Part shown: in pieces, positions 1 to 11,553 of the stretch
How positions within the stretch are numbered: position 1 is the first letter of the stretch
Layout: the number at the start of each line of letters is the position of its first letter
Assembly: GCA_963969595.1 (NCBI GenBank)
Contig: OZ018417.1
Span: 1,118,501 to 1,182,500 of the forward strand
From: Neckera pumila
Lineage: Eukaryota > Streptophyta > Bryopsida > Hypnales > Neckeraceae
Length of the DNA stretch: 64,000 bases
Direction: 5' to 3'
Translations under genes and position numbers: made by a program
Notes under the pieces: generated by a model
Seen by the model: the letters and a program-made list of their open reading frames with translations, nothing else
Databases searched by the model: none
What the model was told of the DNA's origin: nothing

Positions 1-9
1 TAAAAATCT

Positions 10-1440
10 TTTATTGCATTAGGTGCATTCTGCAAATGTTCCTCAGATTCCCAGGAGTTCTGCTTTGGTCTATAGCCTATCCATGATACTAGGCACTGCA
101 ATTTTCTCCAGCGATTGAAAAGTTTGGAATCAAGCACGTGGTCCACTTCCCATTCAATGTCACCTTTTGGCATTAATATAGGTGGAGGTGGTTTCTTCTT
201 TTGGCTCGGAATAGTGTCTTGACGGTATTTCTCCAGCAAAGAGATGTGGAACACGTCATGGATGCGCAAGGTCTTTGGTAATCTCAAACGGTAAACAACA
301 TCCGAAAGTTTGGCTATAATTAGAAAAGGTCCAAGAAATTTAGAGGTTAATTTTTGTGTTGGGACTGTTGTAGCAATATTATCATGTCGGAGGAGTACCT
401 TGTCTCCAACATTGAAAGTGTGGTGCAAATGAGGGGTAGCATTGTATCTCATCTTTGCTTGGTCCCCGGCAATTTTTATCATAGTCTTTATTTCTTTGTG
501 AATTTCCTACAAATATCAAATGCGATCTTCCGTTGCAGGAACCATTGACATTGCTAGGGTCATAAAAGAGAATGAAGGATGGTACCCATAGGTCGCGTAA
601 AACGGTGATAGTCTAGTAGCCGAATGAATTGCATTGTTATAGGCAAACTTAGTGATGGGTAATAAGTCAACCCAGTCATCTTGTTGCCTGGTGGTAAACA
701 TACAAAGAAACTACTCAAGGACCTAATTGTCACGCTCCGTCTGTCCATCCGACTAGGGATGGAATGCCGTCGTAGGGGGGGTCGAATACGTAAGAGTTCA
801 TATAGTCTCCTTATGAATTTAGAAACAAACACCGAATCGCGGTTAGAAATGATTTCTTGTAGTATCTTGTGGTGCTTCTATACATAATGGAGGTAGAGGT
901 TAGCAGTTCCACTGGAATCAATAGTATTGTTGGTAGGAATAAAATGAGCTAGCTTAGTATTTTTATCCACCACCACCAGAATTGCATCGTCCATTACTAT
1001 TAAGTAGTTTAACGATGAAATCCGTTGTGACTCGTTTCCATGGGGCTTCAACTGTCGGAATAGGTTGGAGCAATCCATAAGGTGCATGATGAGAGAAGGT
1101 TTCGATCTTTGGCAAATGTCGCAACCATGGACATAACAATGTACATACCTACGCAACATTGGCCAGTAGAAATTCCTTGCAACCAAATCTAAAGTTTTAG
1201 CCCGGCCTTGATGTCCTACAACTAGGGCGTCATGTCAAGACCTCAAAATTTGCCGCCAGAGTTCATCATCATCAGGAACAAAGACCGCTTCTTGGAACCA
1301 AAAAATTCTCTCATGAAACTTGTACAAGGAGAATTGGCGACAGATCTTTGCTGGGGCGTGCTGAGCTCCATTTTCAAAATATGCCAAGATCAGCTGTACT
1401 GTTGCATCTTCTCTTATCGCCATTCAAATGCGCTCTAAAA
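10..1440 (-). pseudogene. Integrase and chromodomain part of the chromovirus pol
   Basis: The minus strand gives an integrase zinc-finger region (about 1230-1080) with a His-rich start and the pair CDICQRSKP, then fragments of the catalytic core. The piece at 701-516 contains the usual ending YNNAIHSATRLSPFYATYG. A GPY/F-like module follows (about 340-180), with HDVFHISLL near its end. From about 156 down to 10 lies a chromodomain with WEVDHVLDSK, a hydrophobic strand and a NSWE motif, matching the chromatin-binding domain that ends chromovirus integrases. Several frameshifts and stops separate the pieces, so no functional protein is made. Confidence 0.85.
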
Positions 1441-1559
1441 TTTTGTCATCTATCTAGACTATTTTACAAGCTTCTAATTTGGCTAATTTTAATAAAGATC
1501 TTGATTCTTATATCCCCTCTTCAATGACATCAATCCGTCTGGAAAGGGCATCAGCTTGT

Positions 1560-2690
1560 CTATTTATTGACCTTGGTCGATGTTGAATAATAAATTAAAA
1601 TGCGGATAATAATTTGGACCACCGAGCTTGGCGTCAATTAAGTTGTTTAGTAGTGAGAAAGTATTCAAGGTTCTTATGGTCTGAAATCACTCTAACCTCA
1701 TGTGGCGATCCTTCCAAGTATACCCTCCAATCTTGAAATGCATGTACAATGCTTAAAAGTTCCTTACCGTAGATGTCATAGTTTTGTTCAGCCGGAGACA
1801 TTTTTGAACTAGGATTTGCACATGGGTGGAGATGCCCATCCTCTCCATATTGAAAGAGAATCCCCCCTTTTGCAGTATCAGATGCATTGGTTTCAATAAT
1901 AAAAGGGTGTTGAAAATCCGGATGCATCAACACCGGCACTTGACAAAACCTGTTTCAAAGCTCATTGAAAGATTCATTAGTTTCAGGCGTCCACTGGAAT
2001 GATTGGTCCTTGTGTGTCAAGGTGATAAGGAGAACCACAATCCGCAAATAATTGCATATGAATTGGCGATAGAAATTAGCCAAGCCCAAAAATGATTGAA
2101 CTTCTTTGATATTCTTTGGCACCGGCCATTCTCTGATAATTTGTACCTTATCTTCACACATTTTTAATCCTTGTGCAGAGACGATCATCCCTAAAAATTC
2201 CACTAAAGTACGGTGGAATTCACATTTAGAAGATATTACATAAAGACCATATTTTTGTAATCATAGGAGGACATCTCTTACCACTCGTTGGTGTTCTTCA
2301 AGATTCTTTGAAAAAATTAAAATATCATCCAAGTAAATAACCACCGATATGTTTAAAAGATTACCAAAAATACTCTGCATGTGGGCTTGAAATTGTGCTG
2401 GGGCATTTGTGAGCCCAAATGGCATTAACAAATATCCAAATAACCCGTAACGAATCTTGAAGGCCATTTTAAATTCATAACCCCGCGCCATCCATATCCA
2501 ATGGTAAGCCTGCCGCACATCCAATTTGGTAAATATTTTGGGCTTTTGGCCCCTACCAGCCGGTCTATGAGTTCCGGAATTAAAGGTAATGGATACCGAT
2601 TCCGGACGGTGACTTTGTTAAGATTCCCATAGTCAATGCAAACCCTAATCAATCCATCTTTTTTATTGGAAAATACTATCAGTGCTGAAA
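1560..2690 (-). pseudogene. Reverse transcriptase and RNase H part of the chromovirus pol
   Basis: The minus-strand fragments show [22 protein letters not shown] and the polymerase box IYLDDILIFSK (a YxDD motif), then the thumb region with FLGLANFYRQF, and the RNase H domain at about 1939-1634 with DHKNLEYFLTTKQLN. In RNase H the family's first catalytic aspartate (usually TDAS) reads TNAS, consistent with a G-to-A change on the coding strand. Fragments lie in different frames with stops between them. The region is inactive by both frame damage and this substitution. Confidence 0.88.
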
Positions 2691-2878
2691 TCCATCCTTA
2701 GATCTTTGAATCCATCCTTTACCCACATTTTCCTCCAAATACTTCCGCAATTCCTCCAACTCTACAGGGGACATAGGGCACAATCTCGTGTTCTTGGACT
2801 CTTGTCCTTCTTTCTACTCAATCTTCATGTTAAAAACTCCGTGCTCTAGTAACACATTGGATGACTCTTTGCTGAAAG

Positions 2879-3176
2879 CATTAGATGATATTTGGGGATC
2901 TTAGAGGGCTATTTTAGGCCTGTTCCCTGATCTGCCCAAATTCAATGAACGCCGATACGGGTGTGTCAGAAAACAAAATTTCAAAAAAAAATATAAAATA
3001 TAAAAAATTACTAGAATATCATTTTAAGCAATTTTTTTTTTTTTTTTTTCAAAAAATGACAAGGCAGTTGCTATGCCACATCAGCCAGCTGCTGCTGCTA
3101 CGTTCCCGCAGTCTGGGAATGCAGCAGACAGCAGGGGAACTCAGAGCCCTCCAAAAACCCCGAATCTCATCTAATG
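2879..3176. mobile_element. Short TIR element (CATTAG family) inserted in the chromovirus
   Basis: The two ends are inverted repeats of about 30 bases starting CATTAGATGA: the left end reads CATTAGATGATATTTGGGG and the reverse complement of the right end CATTAGATGAGATTCGGGG. The body shares its T-rich middle and a CACATCAGCCAGC stretch with the copy at 13853-14129. A clear target duplication was not found. There is no coding capacity. It sits between the protease and reverse-transcriptase parts of the retroelement, so it arrived after that element. Confidence 0.7.
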
Positions 3177-3517
3177 CCTCATGCAAATTTTGGTATTCCA
3201 GTGGATTGAAATCAAGTCCACCTATTGTGGTTGTGGACTCGACATAAGTCACTTCCGATACCATGAAGGTGTATACTTCCGCCTCCTTCACCGACAACCT
3301 AAAAGCTGCTGACGATACCATGGCATGCTTCAGATCTACCATTTCTCTAAACTCCCATTTCTCCACTATAAGGACCTCGGGGCTTCTAGTGTGATGTGCT
3401 ACCCCCACCTTCCTTAAGGAACTCCCTTGTCGAATCTAGGATGACTTTGAGGATGGAATCACCTTCCCTCCCTTAGTTCTTAATGGTGGTGAGTTATTTC
3501 CTTCTTTTCATTGCTTG

Positions 3518-3760
3518 TCATGGCTTTGTGGACCTCCACGCCTTGTGGCAAGCAATTTGGTGGCAATAATCAGAGTTAAACTTAACTTCTTTTTGGGACC
3601 AGCAAATACTTGGATCATGACGTACAAGCCATAGTGTTCCCAAGATGCAAGGATACCGTTCCGTATTAGTAATGTCCGCCACGCACGTTTCTTGATGCTC
3701 TCCTATTTGCAAATGCACAGTGGCCTCTTGGGTGATGAGTCCTGAGTTTATAATTCAACC
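3518..3760 (-). pseudogene. Aspartic protease fragment of the chromovirus
   Basis: The minus-strand reading includes CILGTLWLVRHDPSICW, which resembles the segment after the flap of retroelement aspartic proteases (ILGMxWLxxHxPxIDW). The catalytic DT/SG triplet is not clearly preserved in one frame, so this is a fragment. Its place between gag and reverse transcriptase is as expected. Confidence 0.65.
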
Positions 3761-4379
3761 ATCATTGATCTTCACTTCCCTTGGTCTTTCTTTTAATCAG
3801 ATCTCCACTTGGCATTCCCGAGCAAATTTTGATTCATGAACACCCAAGTAGCCCCGGAGTCCAGGAGCATTGTTGCCGGCACTGAGTTAATTCTTGCTTC
3901 CATTGTCAAATGTGCTTATGAGTCAATGGTGGCTCAAAAGTAAGAAAGTCCCACAGGCCCATCTGCTGCTTCTTTGGAGCCATCCGTGGCATCCTCTGAT
4001 ACCCTTACAGAATCCTTGACGTCCTCTGCAATTTCTGGGGAATCATCCGCATATCCCTCGAAATTTGTGAGTGCTGGGGAGACTGTCGTCGCTGCCGTTT
4101 GAGGCGTGCCCGGGTACTAAGGCCATACTCTCAGTCCTGGGTCACACCTTTTCCTGACTCTCTCTTGTCTTTTCCCAATGTAGCTAAGGACAATGGTTTG
4201 GAAGGGTTGGTAGGGCAATTCGTGCAAACATGGCCCACTTGCCTGCACCCCAATACTTTCCCTGCTTTTGATAATTCAGACACTCAGCAGCCGTTTTTGC
4301 TAATGCAGTCTTTTCCAGAATAGCATCAATCTACATTGGATTTGGTCCCGAAGTTGTTGGACTTACTTGAAATCATCCC

Positions 4380-5121
4380 CTATGGTCAGTAAATTTGAAG
4401 AAGGATTTGGGGGACGCCGACCTTGACATCGTGCCCACAATCGCTCATCGATTCAGGACGCCATTGCTATCCATTCATGAAGCTTCGGTGGTTGTGCTTC
4501 TGCCGTGGCAATGGAATCAAGGACATCATCTTTGAGCCCTCCTCAAAAACGCGCCACTAAGCTTGCCTCGTTCCACTCGACTTGTGCCGCATACTCATTA
4601 AAAGTTGAAATATGATTTGCCACGGATCCAATCTATCTAATCTTGCCGAGGCGGTCTTCAACCTTGCTACGCTGATCAATCTCTTCGTAAATAGCAATAA
4701 CCGCCTCTCTAAAAGCATTATAATTGGCTAATAGATCATAAGGGTGTCCCTCATCTAATGCTTGCAAAACTGGCATCAAGCAATTTTGTACCACTTCCGT
4801 CATGTACGACAAGGCATAAACAACCTTATCCTCATCCAATTGGTATGCTCGTGGCTTGCCTCGAAAAACAAGCCGGAGTTGAGCAAACCATCTGTAGACC
4901 TCCCCTCCCTTCTTCCCTAAGAACTTCTTAGGTGGTGCTAATTTTGATTCCCTGCTTGATGCTTCCAAAACATCAAAACCTTTTGCCTTCTCGTAACCAT
5001 GATCACCTCTCCGCACCGTGGTGGAGGATGAGACAGATGACGCGGATGCAAGTGCTAACTCAGAAGTTTGTTGTCGTGGGGTGGGGGTGGGGTGGGGGGG
5101 ATACTTAGAAAAACTTAGCAA
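4380..5121 (-). pseudogene. Gag fragment of the chromovirus
   Basis: A 162-codon minus-strand frame (5121-4633) holds a retroelement gag core: a phrase like RWFAQLRLVFRGKPRAYQLD, then LDEDKVVYALSYM and DRLGKIR, followed in the same direction by FNEYAAQVEWNE and GLKDDVLDSI with interrupting stops. The first residues lie in a G/C-rich simple stretch, so the true start is not visible. No CCHC knuckle could be read. This gag type with a chromodomain integrase supports the chromovirus call. Confidence 0.75.
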
Positions 5122-6235
5122 ACAATGTGCGGCATAATATAGGGAGGTTTTAATTCACACTGTCAAAAAATTAGAAAATACTTAGAGCTAATATATGATG
5201 TACTAAATCATGTGCACTCAATTATAAGTAAGTTACCTAGGGGAATAATACCTCATATTCAATATTTTTTTTTCTAAGATAGGGTCCTAGATATGGATCT
5301 TAGAATTTTATTGTCACTAGGTCCAATTTATAGGACTATTCAAAAACCTGCTTGGATGGAAAAATTCTAGTACTGGATGGAAAATTCATTAACCCCTAAT
5401 GACCCAAGAGGGGGTATTCTTTCAAAATGGGCCAAAATTGCTATCAACTTGAGCAATTTTTGCTCATTTTTTCTTGAGATTGGCTAGAATGTAACCATAG
5501 GATCTTGAAGTTAACATTAAAATTGAGCACCTCAAAAAAATTCAGATTATTTGACCGCATGATCTAGGAGATATTCAATTTTGAAGTTTTTCTTGGGTTA
5601 GTGGAAAAACGGGGCAGCGCACTTTGAAGGAGCATATCTTTGTGAGAATATTTTGAAAAGATGCTTTTTTGGTGCTCAGTGAAAGATAAGAGAGTTGAAA
5701 ATATACATGTAAAATTTTATAACATTCCAAGAATTTTACAATTCATGGTCAAATTTGCAATGCATGGTGGTCATTGAAATTTGAATAGTGTTTGCAAGAG
5801 AAAGAAAAATGGGACACTTGTCTTCTCCTTGAACTCCTTGGATTTGCCCTTTATGAGGTGGGCAACAGCGTTCGGGAAGATTTTGGAGCTCTACCAGTAG
5901 ATATCCTCCTTCTACAATAATGGTCCGGTTTTTTTTTAGAGGGCACCGGTTTCATCCTTTTAACTTTGAATTTTTCTGGTTTTTTGCCCCCCATATCAAT
6001 TTGTAACCGGCCTATTTCCTTCCAAGTGAAAATTTGAAAAGCGAAAATCCTCTAATGTCAAAAAATTGCCGGTTTACAATCTAAAAATTGCCGGTTTACA
6101 ATCTAAAAAAGACATTACATTTTTGGCAGGAATTGAACCTGGCATAGCCTTTCACCAACTGAAAGCCAAGAATCCTCCCAACCCATGCAATATGGAGTTA
6201 AGGATAGTCATTGAAAAGGTTGCAGAAATCAAAGT

Positions 6236-8443
6236 TTAGGGTTCAGAATTTTCACCTTCTTCAAAAGTGTCCTTTGATGCCCCTGTTAAATACTTCTCAG
6301 GATTAGTAAATAAATATCTAAACTTTCTAGCATTCTTCCATATGATGATGGCATCCATTAAAATGGGCTCAAAGTCTTGGGCTGGTCCTTCCATGTTCAC
6401 ACGCATGATACTATCCAAATGTGTTGTTGTCATGCGATTTTGAAATTTCTGCTTGATGCCATTCTACACAGAAAATGCTCTCTCATACGTTGCTGTACTC
6501 ACACATTGACATCTTGCAATTTCAGCAAGTGTCAAAAGGTTAGGATACTTTAGTTTCAAAGATGTACTCCAAGCAATAGAAGCCCACAAATCCCCAAAAG
6601 TCCTTTCTATCCATTCAGTGGTTCCTTGCAGCTTGAAAGCAAAGAATTCTTGTTTACAAGCTGCAGCATTCACCAAGGGAGGGAAAATTGTCCCTCCCCT
6701 GTGTTTTTCTTCTCCATATTGCCTCAAAAGCAAATCTAACTATACTACCCCCCAAGATGCCAAACCAAGTTGCCTTTGAGGCATATGAATTGGATTCAGA
6801 ATTTTAAAAGCATCAATAATGTCATTATCAACAAATGTGGCCTCTAAGGCTACACAAACAGATTCAACATACATTTTTTGGAAAGAAAAAGCTGCCTCTA
6901 AATCCAAACCACTAGGATCTCTAACCATGTCTATGGTATGGAATTTGGACCCCCTAATTTTGCTTGACAAGCGACAAAGATAACCACTAGGGGGGCCAAA
7001 CTCTGGGATGATGTGAAATCCTATGGTAGGGTTGAAGGTATCCTGGTTCAGATCACAAGAGTCAATAAGAAAGCACATTCTAATAGTGGCAATTTTAGTT
7101 TTGACTATAGACCCAATACAAGATATATCCACAAGTTTGTTTTGAAAAATCTTTGACAATTTTGCAAGCATTTGGAGGATATCAGCCAAGAAATACATGA
7201 TGTAGATGAATTTAAATTCCCTCAATTTGGCATACAAAAAAGGTGTTGATCTATCATCTCTTGATGCCGGAGTATTACGCATATAAGCTAGGACAGATTC
7301 TAAATAATCACAAATACAACTTATTGCTTGAAACCTAGAGAGCCAACGGATTTTGTGATACCTTTTTAGTGTTTTTTGGGCATCATTCAATTCATTTTGA
7401 AGTGCTTGTAAAGCTGCCTTACGTTTTGATGATTTCTTGAAATGACCAGCCAATGAATTGACCACAGAATCAACATCAACAGAGATTTCTTTGCAAGATT
7501 CAATTTTAGCAGCCTCTAATGCAGCCAAATTGGTCCTATGTGCAATACAATGAATAGAGGTAAGAGAAGGGTTCACCTTTTTTAGAAGAACTGCAACTCT
7601 TGAGTTCTTTCCAACCATAGTGGCTGCCCCAAAACCTACACATTTACTCATATCTAGCCCCCAAATCTTCACAGCAGCCATTAGAGAATCAAAAATCACT
7701 TTGGAGTCCTTTTCTCCATCCACAATGAACAACAAACCCAAGAAACATGTCAAAGGTAAACCTCCTTCTAAAAAAGTAGCAAAGACAACAAGGTGACCCT
7801 TAACTGAAATATCAATTGATTCATCAATCATGAGACCAAAGAATTTTGAGTCTCTAACTCTATCTAAAACTTTTCTTTGAACAACATTTGAGGTAGCAAA
7901 AACCATATAAGCACATGCTTTTTCATCATGGTAGAGTTTTTCAGTCATAGGAGCATTACAAGAAACAAGTAAATGACACAAACTAGGAAACTTGTGAAAA
8001 GGGACTGTTTCTTTCTCCATGAAGTAGGCAGTCCTAAAAAGAGACATTAGAGCCTCATCACAAGTTCGATTTGCATGTGCTACAGCTTTTTGACCCCCAT
8101 GCTTAGCCCATGCTAATTTCCTGTGTTCAACTGTTTCTGCATGATCTTATAAGGCTGAAATTTTAACATTTGTAGAGCCTTCATTAGCATATGCAAATTT
8201 GCCACCTCCTTCTTTACATACCTTGCAAAAAATCTTCCCCAACTCCTTATCAAAGACTACCCAATCAAATAGATCATACCAAGCATCCTTCCATTCATCA
8301 TTAGCTTTTTGTATGGGATTGAGTTCTTTAGTAGGTGTTTGGGTTGAAGAAGAAGAACCAGCATATGGTTGTGTATCCATGGACTCTCTACCAGCCCTAA
8401 CCCTAAAAAACATGTCCCTCATGGTTCTTTGACGCTTAGCCAT
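6236..8443 (-). pseudogene. hAT transposase, one frame with three stop codons
   Basis: One 735-codon frame runs from the ATG at 8441-8443 to the stop at 6236-6238, broken only by in-frame stops at about codons 99 (8147-8149), 568 (6740-6742) and 660 (6464-6466). Residues 71-107 form a BED/TTF-like zinc finger (CKVC at 73-76, then a paired His at about 101 and 107). A DUF4371/ZNF862-like core follows, with LMIDESIDISVKG and HCIAHRTNLA. The C-terminal hAT dimerisation region has LAEIARCQCVSTATYERAFS. The stop at codon 660 falls where ...AFSVQNGIK is the natural reading, so CAG became TAG. The rest is not frameshifted, so the copy is young but not translatable as one protein. Confidence 0.9.
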
Positions 8444-8579
8444 TATACAACAACAAAACTTAGAAAGAAAGGGCAGAAAACTTAATTGATGCTCACAGTT
8501 CAGTGAGACGGAGGGAGCAACAACGCTGGATAAAATAATCACCAAGATCACGAACACCAACGTCAGCAGCAGTCAATAG

Positions 8580-9110
8580 TCAGCACCACCAATAGCACGC
8601 CACCACCAAGGCACCAACAACAAGGCACATTTGTACGGATCCAAGCGCCCAGCACAACAACGTGGGAGCCAGCAGTAGCGTACAAGAAGTCGAGAACACA
8701 GCAGCGTAGGACCAGCCAGCAGAGAGGAGCAGCGTAGCCGCGTAGGTCAGCACAAAAGGTGCAAGAGTTGCAAGACTACAAAGCAAAGGAGTCAACGTGG
8801 TCAGCACAAAAGGCACAAGACTGCGATGAGGGCAATAGCGGGAGCGAAGAAGACGACCAGGGCAACTGCAGGACAGCGGGAGGTAGGAGCGGAGCAACCG
8901 ACGAGGGCAATTGCGGGAGTGGACTAGCGAAGGCTGCGGAGCTGCGGAGGAGCCGAGTAGCCAACAAGGGCAACGGCCAGCGGGGGTGGGCACTGGGCAG
9001 GTAGGTTGGGCCGTCGGGCGGCCAGGCGGGAGCGAAGGAGCCGAGGGCGGGAGCGGAGGAGTCGAGGACAGCAACGGCCAACGGGGCGACAGGTAGGTCA
9101 GGTAGGTGTA
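8580..9110. other. GC-rich leader of the hAT element with short direct repeats
   Basis: This block is far more G/C-rich than anything nearby. It has recurring GAGGGCAA, GGGAGCGGA and GGCCAACGG-like units in the + direction. Long open frames on both strands are an effect of composition, not genes. The deleted copy at 31261 keeps the outer part of this block, so the block belongs to the transposon. Confidence 0.6.
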
Positions 9111-9814
9111 GGGTTTTTTGTTTTGTTTTTTACTTTTAGTTATTCAAAAGAATTCAAAACGGCCCTCCCACCCCTCTTCCTTGGATGCTCCCCTACGGCC
9201 AACTGGCCCTGTCTCCAGCTGGTCCCACTGACCCCCTTATGCGATACCCGGCCTCTTTATCTCAATACCTAACCTATCCTAACCCCGGGTATGTGCCACT
9301 TACGGTACATGTATAGCAGCTAAAATCTTCCTTTTTACAAAACAAACCGATTAAAATCCACCCTATTATAAATTCAGGTGGGTAAGTTATCCCCCAAATT
9401 TCTATGTACACCGGTTGATTGCCTATCTTATTAATTTTTCCTCTGGTTTTCCATCCTTCACTTTCAAAGCTCAACCGTTTTTTTGACCACTTCAACCGGC
9501 TAACTTTGTACTAGCCGCCGGTTCTTCCCGGACATTGGTGGGCAAGAAGCATATTAGTTGGTTGACTTTTTAGTCCATGCACAAACTGAACACAAAAAAA
9601 CGAGCTATAAATTATACTACACCACTTAACTTTGAAAAATTCCACAAGGCGGATTTTTACTTGGAATTTGATGAAACCATCGCCTATGGATTTGTATTGT
9701 AGTCTATTTTGTAGATGTAAATTTTATTTTTCAATAAACTCAAATCTGAGAACAAGAAGCTCAAAAAACAGGGGAAGTGACCAAAAAAAGGTCGCTTGGG
9801 TCCCTAGGGATTAA

Positions 9815-11190
9815 TGTGATGTGTTTCAACAGTGCACACGTCTTAGGATTGTTTTGTTCTACTTTTGCTAGCCTTTCCATTCATAACTGTGTTTGCATTT
9901 CAACCATTTTTTCTTGCTTAACTTTGTGATTTTGAGACTTCTATGTCATCCATGCTTGACAGGAAGGAGTTGTTTTGGTTTTGTGACTTCAAATGTTCTT
10001 ATTCACAAAGTGCAAGTGTGTTTGAAACATGTCTTATCATTCTTGGATATTAGTATGTGATGTACTATACAAAATTTGTGAAGTCTGACCCTAAACCCAT
10101 TTTTTTCCAACTGATAGCAATTTCAAATTGTTCTTTTACTTCACATTTTTTGCGGATGTAAGCAGTTTTGGTTTTTTTTTCCTTACCAAAATTTTTTTGG
10201 CTCAAGGTAGAGTAAGTTTTATTCTCCTTCCCTAAATTTTTCAGCTTGAGGTAGTTTACAATTTTATTACCTTTCCATTTGGAGGGGCTCAAGGTAGTTT
10301 AAAGTATTTTTTCCCTTCCCATTTATTTTGGCTCAAGGTTGTTTAAGTTTTTTTTTCCTTCCCATTTTCTTAGGATCAAGGTAGTTTACAATTTTTTTCC
10401 TTTGCATTTTTTTTGGCTCAAGATAGTTTAAGGTTATTTTTCCTTCCCATTTTTTTGGACTTAGGGTAGTTTATAATTTCTCCCATTCCCATTTATTAGG
10501 GTAGTTTAAAATTTGGACTTAGGGTAGTTTAAAATTTCCTCCTTTTGTGGTTCAAAGTTGCAAGTATAGATCATTTTTGCATTTTCAAGAGAAGATTGTT
10601 GAATGGGATTAAATTTCTTACAACCATGTTTTGTTGTCATTCTAAATAGAATATGACTTGAATAGATATTTAAATTTTTTATATATCATTAACCCTTCAA
10701 TTAAGTAGAATGCAAAAGGAGGTTTTGGAAGTATATATATAGTGGCAAATTTTTACTCAAGTCATTTTTTATAAGGTAACAATACCTAATTGTGACTAGT
10801 TTGCAAAAACAACTAATCTAGATACTTGTCTAAACTATAAATCCTTTGAATTCAAGAACCTAGGGTTGATTTTGGTTATGCCTATTTTCAGCACTTTAAA
10901 AATGTGAACCATGTTCAAGTGTTTATTTAGGCAACTACTGAGTTGACGTTGAAAATTGCCATAGTAACAAACCTAATAGATGAGTAGTAGCGATTTTGGA
11001 AGAGTTTAGTGGAAGCGCATCGCATATCCTTGAATGAAAGCTGGTAAGACAAATCGTTCATTCATTCATCCACAAGATTATTAGTGATCATCCATTCTTC
11101 ATTCATTGACAAGATTATTAGAGAATAGTAAATAACATTCAAATATTGATTAAACTCCTAATTCTAAGAGATGGTTGTGGCAATTTCAAC
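9815..11190. repeat. AT-rich spacer with a minisatellite at about 10170-10550
   Basis: There is no gene in this stretch. Between about 10170 and 10550 a unit of roughly 45-55 bases, built on GGCTCAAGGTAGTTTA followed by T-rich TTTCCTTCCCATTT, is repeated about seven or eight times with variation. The remainder is unremarkable AT-rich sequence. Confidence 0.6.
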
Positions 11191-11553
11191 CACTTTTTTT
11201 CATTTTTCAGGCCATTAAAGTGTGAAATTGTTTTTTATTTATATTTATATACAACTACATATGTTGCTCGTAAATTTCTTTGAATGTTAAAAGCTATGCA
11301 TACCATGTAAGATATGCATGTCTATTATGGATTGTCAGTCCAATTTGTCCATATCATTCCACACTTTTCTTATGTTTCAGCCCATGAAATGTTGGGTGCA
11401 TAATGGGTCCAAGATAAGGTTAATTTGCCTTGTCCTTGCTTTGTAGGGAAAGACATTGCATTTAAATTTGAAATTGGTCTCAAATTACCCACCACTCCTT
11501 TCACACAATCAAGCTATCTGAAATGGTTCTAGCTATTTTTTTCTAGAGATTTC

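Larger units (their letters stand above)
1..5121 (-). mobile_element. Degenerate Ty3/gypsy chromovirus (LTR retrotransposon remnant)
   Basis: Read on the minus strand the order is gag (about 5.1-4.4 kb), protease (about 3.7-3.5 kb), reverse transcriptase, RNase H, integrase and a C-terminal chromodomain (running off the window start). That order with a chromodomain defines chromoviruses of the Ty3/gypsy class. The frame is broken many times by stops and frameshifts, and a TIR element is inserted at 2879-3176. I could not recognise LTRs, a primer-binding site or a polypurine tract; the 5' side fades out near a G-rich run at about 5077-5100. It is an old, inactive copy. The 3' part and any LTR lie beyond the window. 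Confidence 0.9.
5866..9537 (-). mobile_element. Complete hAT DNA transposon with 8-bp target duplication
   Basis: The ends are imperfect inverted repeats, CAGCGTTCGGGAAG on the left and CAATGTCCGGGAAG read inward on the right. Both are flanked by the same octamer GTGGGCAA (5858-5865 and 9538-9545). An 8-bp duplication and CA(G/A)-starting termini define hAT elements, and the internal frame is a hAT transposase (6236-8443, minus). A 1.1-kb leader with a GC-rich block (about 8580-9110) lies between the transposase start and the right end. A deleted relative lies at 31261-32246. The element is inserted inside the TTAA-flanked element at 5389-9814. Confidence 0.93.
5389..9814. mobile_element. TTAA-flanked TIR element, split by a hAT transposon
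   Basis: The left end is TTAA (5389-5392) followed by CCCCTAATGACCCAAG. The right end is CTTGGGTCCCTAGGGA followed by TTAA (9811-9814). After removing the hAT element and one of its 8-bp duplications, about 0.74 kb is left. The interior shares the phrase AACCATAGGATCTTG with other members of the family described at 12264-13184, but is a diverged subfamily. No coding sequence of its own. Confidence 0.75.

Noticed and set aside
8580..9096. Overlapping open frames of 60-164 codons in the GC-rich block
   Set aside because: They are low-complexity translations of a GC-rich repeat inside the hAT leader, present on both strands, with no domain.
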